64,000 bases of DNA from the NCBI GenBank assembly GCA_023390815.1, contig JAEWCC010000008.1, forward strand, positions 62,001-126,000, in the 5' to 3' direction. Of the stretch, positions 59,960 to 64,000 are shown in pieces. This DNA is from Bacillota bacterium (lineage in GTDB: Bacteria; Bacillota; Clostridia; Christensenellales; SZUA-584). A model generated the notes under the pieces. The model was not told the origin of the DNA, did not search any database, and saw only the letters and a program-made list of their open reading frames with translations. Made by a program: the position numbers and the translations under genes. Within the stretch, counting starts at the first letter, position 1. Every line of letters starts with the position of its first letter.

Positions 59960-60757
59960 TCAGTTGCTGCCCGCAAATGTCGAGTTCTTTCCGAGGCCTT
60001 CGGGTCCCAGCGAGAGGTATCCGCCGTCCGCGGGCTGGTCCGCACCCGTTACCGCGCTCGCATCGTCACTCAACAGAAACGCGACGACCGCCGCCATCTC
60101 CTCCGGCTCCTGCAGCCGCTGCACCATATGGAAATCGCCCCATACGGGTTCCCATTTGGCGCGGCCCTGGCCCATCGTCGCCTTCTCCACCTCGTCGGTC
60201 CACACCCATCCCGGGCTCATGCAGTTCACGCGGATATGCGGAGCGAGATCGAGCGCTGCGCACCTTGTCAGCTGCTTCACCGCACCCTTGGCGGCATTGT
60301 ACGTCCAGCGGTCCGGCTGGGCGATGTGTCCCGATATACTCGAAACGTTAACGATGGCACCCTTGCCCATGCCGCGCTGCGCTACGAATTCCTGTATCAT
60401 CGTCGCATACGCTACGGGGCCAGCTTCCATCGTATGAATCCAGTCTTCTCTCGTCGCGCTTAAGCCTTTCGCGGTGAAAGGAAACGCGTTATTCACAATG
60501 TAATCCAGCTTGCCGAAAAGCTCCAGCGCGGTTGCCACAAGCTTTTTGATAAAGGCCGCATCCTTCATGTCTCCGGCCATAAAATGTACATTTTGATATT
60601 CCTTACGAAATTCCTCCAGCGTCTGTTCGCCCACCCGGGCGTCACGCCCGCAAAAAAGGACGCTTACGCCCTCCTCCAGCAGCCTCTTCACGCATGCTTT
60701 GCCGATTCCGCGGGAACCGCCCGTCACAATGGCGGCGTTACCTTTGAGTCCTCTCAT
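59960..60757 (-). CDS. Short-chain dehydrogenase/reductase (SDR)
   Basis: The protein has 265 residues. It shows the cofactor motif TGGSRGIGKACV, the NNA motif in DYIVNNAFPF, the catalytic Ser in IVNVSSISGHIAQPDRWTYNAAKGAV (Tyr and Lys), and the C-terminal VTGADQPADGGYLSL. It is distinct from FabG, and its context (sugar importer, cyclase-family hydrolase, rhamnose genes) suggests a polyol or sugar dehydrogenase. An 82-bp gap with a strong hairpin separates it from the substrate-binding protein gene. Confidence 0.88.
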   Translation of the reverse strand: MRGLKGNAAIVTGGSRGIGKACVKRLLEEGVSVLFCGRDARVGEQTLEEFRKEYQNVHFMAGDMKDAAFIKKLVATALELFGKLDYIVNNAFPFTAKGLSATREDWIHTMEAGPVAYATMIQEFVAQRGMGKGAIVNVSSISGHIAQPDRWTYNAAKGAVKQLTRCAALDLAPHIRVNCMSPGWVWTDEVEKATMGQGRAKWEPVWGDFHMVQRLQEPEEMAAVVAFLLSDDASAVTGADQPADGGYLSLGPEGLGKNSTFAGSN

Positions 60758-60797
60758 TCATCTCACCCTTTCGCGCTTTTCTGTCGCTTTGTAAGTA

Positions 60798-60820
60798 TGG
60801 CGCCCGCTTTCGCAGGCGCC
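60798..60820 (-). other. Intercistronic GC-rich hairpin
   Basis: TGGCGCC, CGC-TTTC-GCA region, GGCGCCA forms a strong stem-loop without a U tract, directly after the binding-protein gene. Hairpins here often stabilise the abundant binding-protein mRNA and lower expression of downstream genes. Confidence 0.5.
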
Positions 60821-60839
60821 ACAACCCTTACCATTCGGT

Positions 60840-61883
60840 TTAGAACAGAGCCGCATACTCCTCAATGTTGTTCTTGTCATACGTCATCGGGGTTTCGAGC
60901 GTGATGACCTGGTTCTTGTCATTGAAGGTGTATTCGCCGAGCTTGCCAGCCGTGAACTTGACGCCCGGCTTAATCTCCAAGCCGTTCTTCATGATTTCCT
61001 GCGCAAGGTAAACCGCGAGGTAACCTTCGTACGGAGGATTCCAGAGCTGCATCGCCGGGCAGCTGCCGTCGAGGATGAATTCCTTCATTTCGGAAGGCAG
61101 TCCAAGGCCGGTCAGCTTAATCTGATCCGCCAGGCCCTTGTTCTGGATGACCTTGGCCGCAGCTGCGACACCCACCGTGGTGGGCGCGATGACGCCGCGC
61201 AGATCCGGGTACTTCGTGATCAGGGCTTCCATCTCAGTCGTGGACTTCTCAGGCTGGTCGTCGCCATATACGACTTCTACGAGTTCCATGCCTTTGAATT
61301 TGTCGTTGGATTCGAGTTCGGCCTTCATGCCTTCGATCCAAACATTCTGGTCCGGAGCGTCAGTTGTCGCGGAAAGGATCGCGATCTGACCGGTGTAGTC
61401 GATCATGGAACCCAGCAGTTCGAGCTGCGAAACGCCCACGGTGTCGAAGTTGCACGGCATGATCGCGCCGTCGCGGTGGGTTTCATTGTCCGGGATATCC
61501 TGGTTGATCAGGATGATCTTCGTTCCGGCTTCGCGCGCATCGTCAAACGTGCCGTTGAGCGCATCGTTGGAGTTTGCCGCGATGAATATGATGTCGGTGC
61601 CGTTCTGCACAGCCGCTTCCACATACTCGATCTGGCTGGTCGCATCCGCTTCAGCTGGTCCGGTCATGTCATAGGCAAAATTGTCAGCACCCAGCTCTTC
61701 CACAGCCTGCTTGAAGCCGTAGTCAATCGCTTCGAAATAGGGGTTTCCGAGGTTCTTCGGGATGAACATGATGCTGATTTTGCCATCGTTCTTGCCTGTC
61801 TCCGCCGGCTTCTCACCGCATGCGGCAAACAGCATGGTTGCCACCATGAGCAGACAAAGGACCAGTGCTAGCTTCCTCTTCAT
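60840..61883 (-). CDS. Sugar ABC transporter substrate-binding lipoprotein
   Basis: The protein has 347 residues from ATG 61883 (GAAGGAGGAAAG upstream). The signal MKRKLALVLCLLMVATMLFAACGEK ends in a lipobox (LFAAC). The mature part is a type 1 periplasmic-binding fold of the ribose/rhamnose/AI-2 class: ISIMFIPKNLGNPYFEAIDYGFKQA, DIIFIAANSNDALNGTFDDA, GTKIILINQD and GVIAPTTVGVAAAAKVIQNKGL. It captures a sugar outside the membrane and hands it to the two permeases upstream. The neighbouring rha genes make L-rhamnose a candidate ligand; RhaS-like and LsrB-like proteins are hard to tell apart by eye. Confidence 0.92.
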   Translation of the reverse strand: MKRKLALVLCLLMVATMLFAACGEKPAETGKNDGKISIMFIPKNLGNPYFEAIDYGFKQAVEELGADNFAYDMTGPAEADATSQIEYVEAAVQNGTDIIFIAANSNDALNGTFDDAREAGTKIILINQDIPDNETHRDGAIMPCNFDTVGVSQLELLGSMIDYTGQIAILSATTDAPDQNVWIEGMKAELESNDKFKGMELVEVVYGDDQPEKSTTEMEALITKYPDLRGVIAPTTVGVAAAAKVIQNKGLADQIKLTGLGLPSEMKEFILDGSCPAMQLWNPPYEGYLAVYLAQEIMKNGLEIKPGVKFTAGKLGEYTFNDKNQVITLETPMTYDKNNIEEYAALF

Positions 61884-61943
61884 TGTTCTTTCCTCCTTCA
61901 ATGGATGTGTGTTATTTATTCAACGCATAGCGCTGAAACTATG

Positions 61944-62933
61944 TCAACCTTTTTTTGTCCTGTAGCTCTGCATGATATTCGGTATGATGATCGATATCAG
62001 CAGCAGCAGGCCCATGATGAACATCTGCGCATTGGCCGTTACGTTGGCTACGAGCAGACCGGTCTTTAGGATGATGACGATGAACACCGCGATGAACGTA
62101 CCTACGATGCTGCCGCGCCCGCCCATGATGTCAGTACCGCCGAGCAGCACCATCGTGACAATATCGAGTTCATCGCCGATGGCCATGTCCCACCGCACCA
62201 GCAAGAGCCGTGACATCATCAGCATGCCGGTAAACGCGGACATCAAACCAGACAGGATAAACAGCAGCAGCTTGATCTGTTTGGTCTTAACGCCGCTGTA
62301 TATCGCCGCGCTTTCGTTGAGACCGATGGCATAGATGCTGCGGCCCATGCGCGTACGGTGCAGCAGTAAATAGAACACCACTGCGAGCAGGATAAACGCC
62401 AGTATCGTCACGCCGAATTTCGCGTTGCCAATCTTGAACACCGGGATCTTCTCGATACTGTTAAACCAGTCCGGAAAGCTGCCGATGCTCTTGTCTCCGA
62501 TGAATATCTGCGATATGCCGCGGTAGGCGTTCATCGTACCGATGGTCACCATCATGGCGGGCAGCTTCATATAGGAGATCAGGAGCCCGTTGAGTGTTCC
62601 CAGGGCAGCGCCGATCACCAAGCCAACGATGATGGCAAGTCCCATGCTCATACCGCCCGTGTACATCATCGCAACCAGCGTACCCGTGCACACCATAATG
62701 GACGGCACAGAAAGGTCGATCATGCCCGCAATGATGATCAGCGTCATCGTGAGCGCAACCATCGCGTACTCCATATACCGCGTCGCGCTCTTGAGCACGT
62801 ATGCGAGATCCCGGAAATTCGAGGAGAGCAGCATGCTGACGGCCAGTACCACGATCAGCAGCGCAACGGTAAAGGCCTCCCGCCGTTTGAGCAGTTTCGT
62901 AAAACCAAGCTGTCTGCTTACGCTCTTTTCCAT
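61944..62933 (-). CDS. Sugar ABC transporter permease (RbsC/RhaQ-like)
   Basis: The protein has 329 residues from ATG 62933 (AAGGGAGGGGAG upstream), overlapping the preceding permease gene by 16 bp; the longer frame lies inside that gene. It has about 8-10 membrane helices, with the family patterns LTMTLIIIAGMIDLSVPSIM, the GLLISYMKLPAMMVTIGTMNAYRGIS segment and VTMVLLGGTDIMGGRGSIVGT. It forms the channel together with the 343-residue permease. Confidence 0.93.
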   Translation of the reverse strand: MEKSVSRQLGFTKLLKRREAFTVALLIVVLAVSMLLSSNFRDLAYVLKSATRYMEYAMVALTMTLIIIAGMIDLSVPSIMVCTGTLVAMMYTGGMSMGLAIIVGLVIGAALGTLNGLLISYMKLPAMMVTIGTMNAYRGISQIFIGDKSIGSFPDWFNSIEKIPVFKIGNAKFGVTILAFILLAVVFYLLLHRTRMGRSIYAIGLNESAAIYSGVKTKQIKLLLFILSGLMSAFTGMLMMSRLLLVRWDMAIGDELDIVTMVLLGGTDIMGGRGSIVGTFIAVFIVIILKTGLLVANVTANAQMFIMGLLLLISIIIPNIMQSYRTKKG

Positions 62934-63949
62934 GTAAACTCCCCTCCCTTTGCTTGTTTGCGTCTGTTCTCCACCGATATCTGCACAATCCTGTCCAGCA
63001 CAAGGGCGATGACAATGATGACGCCGTATGAGAACCGCTGTACCGTACCGCCGATACCCACCATTGCGAGCATGGTGTTGACCGTGCCGAGCAGCAGGCA
63101 CCCCAGCAGCGTGCCGCTCACGGTGCCGCTGCCGCCGCTCACGCTGACGCCGCCGATGATCGTTGCGGAGATGACCACGAATTCAAAGCCGTATCCGGTA
63201 TTGCTCGGGTTGATATAGCCGTAACGTGAGGCGTACATCATGCCCGCGATACCCGAGAGCAGGCCGATGATCGAATAAATCTTGAATATAATCGACTTAT
63301 AGTTGATGCCGCGCAGATGCGCCGCTTCCCGGTTGGAACCGATAGCGTACACCTCACGTCCGAAGTGCGTATGCCGCAGCAGCAGCGCGAATATCACCAC
63401 GATAGCCAGAGCGATCCAAACCATCCAGGGGATCAGCAGACTGCCGAAATATATGCCCTGCGTAACCACGTTGCTCATGCCCGCAGGCAGTTCGTAGCCC
63501 GTCACCTGCGTACCGTTGGATATGATATACGTCAGTCCGCGGTATACGTTCATGGTGCCGAGCGTGACGATGATGGGCGGTATCCGAAGGTACGAAATGA
63601 TCGCACCGTTCGCTGCGCCGCACAGCAGCCCAACCGCCATGGCGACGAGTATACCGAGCCACAGCGGCGTCCCGAGATCGCGGAACATGATGCCCGCCAC
63701 CATCGAGGACAGGCCCACTGTGGAGCCTACGGAGAGATCGATACCGGTCGTAATGACGACCATCATCATGCCCATGGAAACCGTAAGGATCAGCGGAATC
63801 CACATGAGCACGCTGTTGACCACTTCCGGAAAACGGTCTGCCTGGAACAGCTCGGGCCGTGCGATTGCCGAAACGCCGAATATCAGCAATATGATGGCAA
63901 ACGTGACGATATTTTTGATGTTTCTTGCAAATATGCCGCTTCTCTTCAT
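62918..63949 (-). CDS. Sugar ABC transporter permease (RbsC/RhaP-like)
   Basis: The protein has 343 residues from ATG 63949, for which AAGGAG is well placed (GTG 63958 would be too close to it). It shows VSMGMMMVVITTGIDLSVGSTVG, then GAIISYLRIPPIIVTLGTMNVYRGL, and ISATIIGGVSVSGGSGTVSGTLLG. It is homologous to but distinct from the next permease; two different permeases indicate a heterodimeric pore as in rhamnose (RhaPQ) and AI-2 importers. Its ATG overlaps the stop of the preceding partial gene (ATGA). Confidence 0.93.
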   Translation of the reverse strand: MKRSGIFARNIKNIVTFAIILLIFGVSAIARPELFQADRFPEVVNSVLMWIPLILTVSMGMMMVVITTGIDLSVGSTVGLSSMVAGIMFRDLGTPLWLGILVAMAVGLLCGAANGAIISYLRIPPIIVTLGTMNVYRGLTYIISNGTQVTGYELPAGMSNVVTQGIYFGSLLIPWMVWIALAIVVIFALLLRHTHFGREVYAIGSNREAAHLRGINYKSIIFKIYSIIGLLSGIAGMMYASRYGYINPSNTGYGFEFVVISATIIGGVSVSGGSGTVSGTLLGCLLLGTVNTMLAMVGIGGTVQRFSYGVIIVIALVLDRIVQISVENRRKQAKGGEFTWKRA

Positions 63950-64000
63950 ATTGCACACTCCTTCTGCGCGCTGCCTCCGGCCGTCGCGGCGGTCATGATC
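63946..64000 (-). CDS. C-terminal end of an upstream gene, probably the ABC transporter ATPase (partial)
   Basis: One frame is open from the right edge and ends at a TGA that overlaps the permease ATG. The last 17 residues read IMTAATAGGSAQKECAI. The IMTAAT stretch resembles the C-terminal tail of RbsA/MglA-type sugar ATPases, and that gene is expected here because no ATPase is otherwise present in the operon. Only the tail is visible, so the call rests mainly on context. Confidence 0.5.
   Translation of the reverse strand, partial: IMTAATAGGSAQKECAI

Noticed and set aside
1..64000. tRNA, rRNA, CRISPR array, transposase or phage structural genes
   Set aside because: I looked for T-loop and anticodon-stem patterns, regular repeat-spacer arrays and integrase/transposase motifs and found none that I could support.

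Overview
The window looks like the chromosome of an anaerobic member of the Bacillota, most likely Clostridia. The evidence is a two-subunit ADP-glucose pyrophosphorylase (GlgC plus GlgD), split glycine decarboxylase (GcvPA/GcvPB), FabK as the only enoyl-ACP reductase, a glycyl radical enzyme with its activase, strong GGAGG ribosome binding sites, and a moderately high GC content. Nearly all genes lie on the minus strand, so transcription runs from high to low coordinates. The exceptions are two cell-wall hydrolase genes near 50-54 kb. I saw no rRNA, tRNA, CRISPR array or transposase gene.

Layout. (1) 1-11.2 kb holds an eight-gene minus-strand cluster: three dynamin-like GTPases, a LytTR DNA-binding regulator, three unrecognised proteins and a large HerA-type ATPase cut by the left edge. 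It is preceded by a leader with a possible 19-residue ORF and an imperfect palindrome over a candidate promoter. This is the best candidate for an undescribed system; its function is unknown. (2) 11.4-11.7 kb encodes a small GlsB/YeaQ-type membrane protein. (3) 11.9-22.2 kb is a compact glycogen operon, glgB-glgC-glgD-glgA-glgP-amylase. (4) 22.4-24.0 kb is lrp-ald (alanine dehydrogenase). (5) 24.2-30.5 kb holds a GntR regulator, a glycyl radical enzyme of unknown substrate, its activase, a flavin-split-barrel-like protein, and a PfkB sugar kinase beyond a structured non-coding repeat. (6) 30.6-32.6 kb encodes an apparently soluble chemoreceptor fused to a periplasmic-binding-protein fold. (7) 32.8-42.6 kb is a complete fatty-acid operon (accB-C-D-A, fabH, acpP, fabK, fabD, fabG, fabF, fabZ) with a MarR/FabT-like gene upstream and a perfect palindrome at its promoter. 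(8) 42.8-45.1 kb encodes an amino acid permease and a GNAT acetyltransferase. (9) 45.2-49.9 kb is the glycine cleavage operon under a tandem glycine riboswitch. (10) 50-54.3 kb has two paralogous membrane-anchored NlpC/P60 hydrolases with near-identical promoters, followed by the decayed 3' end of a third copy. (11) 54.4-55.0 kb encodes a lipoprotein. (12) 55.2-64 kb is a rhamnose-type catabolic operon (isomerase, aldolase, kinase) and an ABC sugar-importer operon that also carries a cyclase-family hydrolase and an SDR dehydrogenase.

Together these suggest a fermentative cell that stores glycogen, takes up and degrades deoxysugars, and recovers one-carbon units from glycine. The first 11 kb is the accessory-looking part. 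Family assignments were made by reading translated sequences and motifs; no database search was possible.
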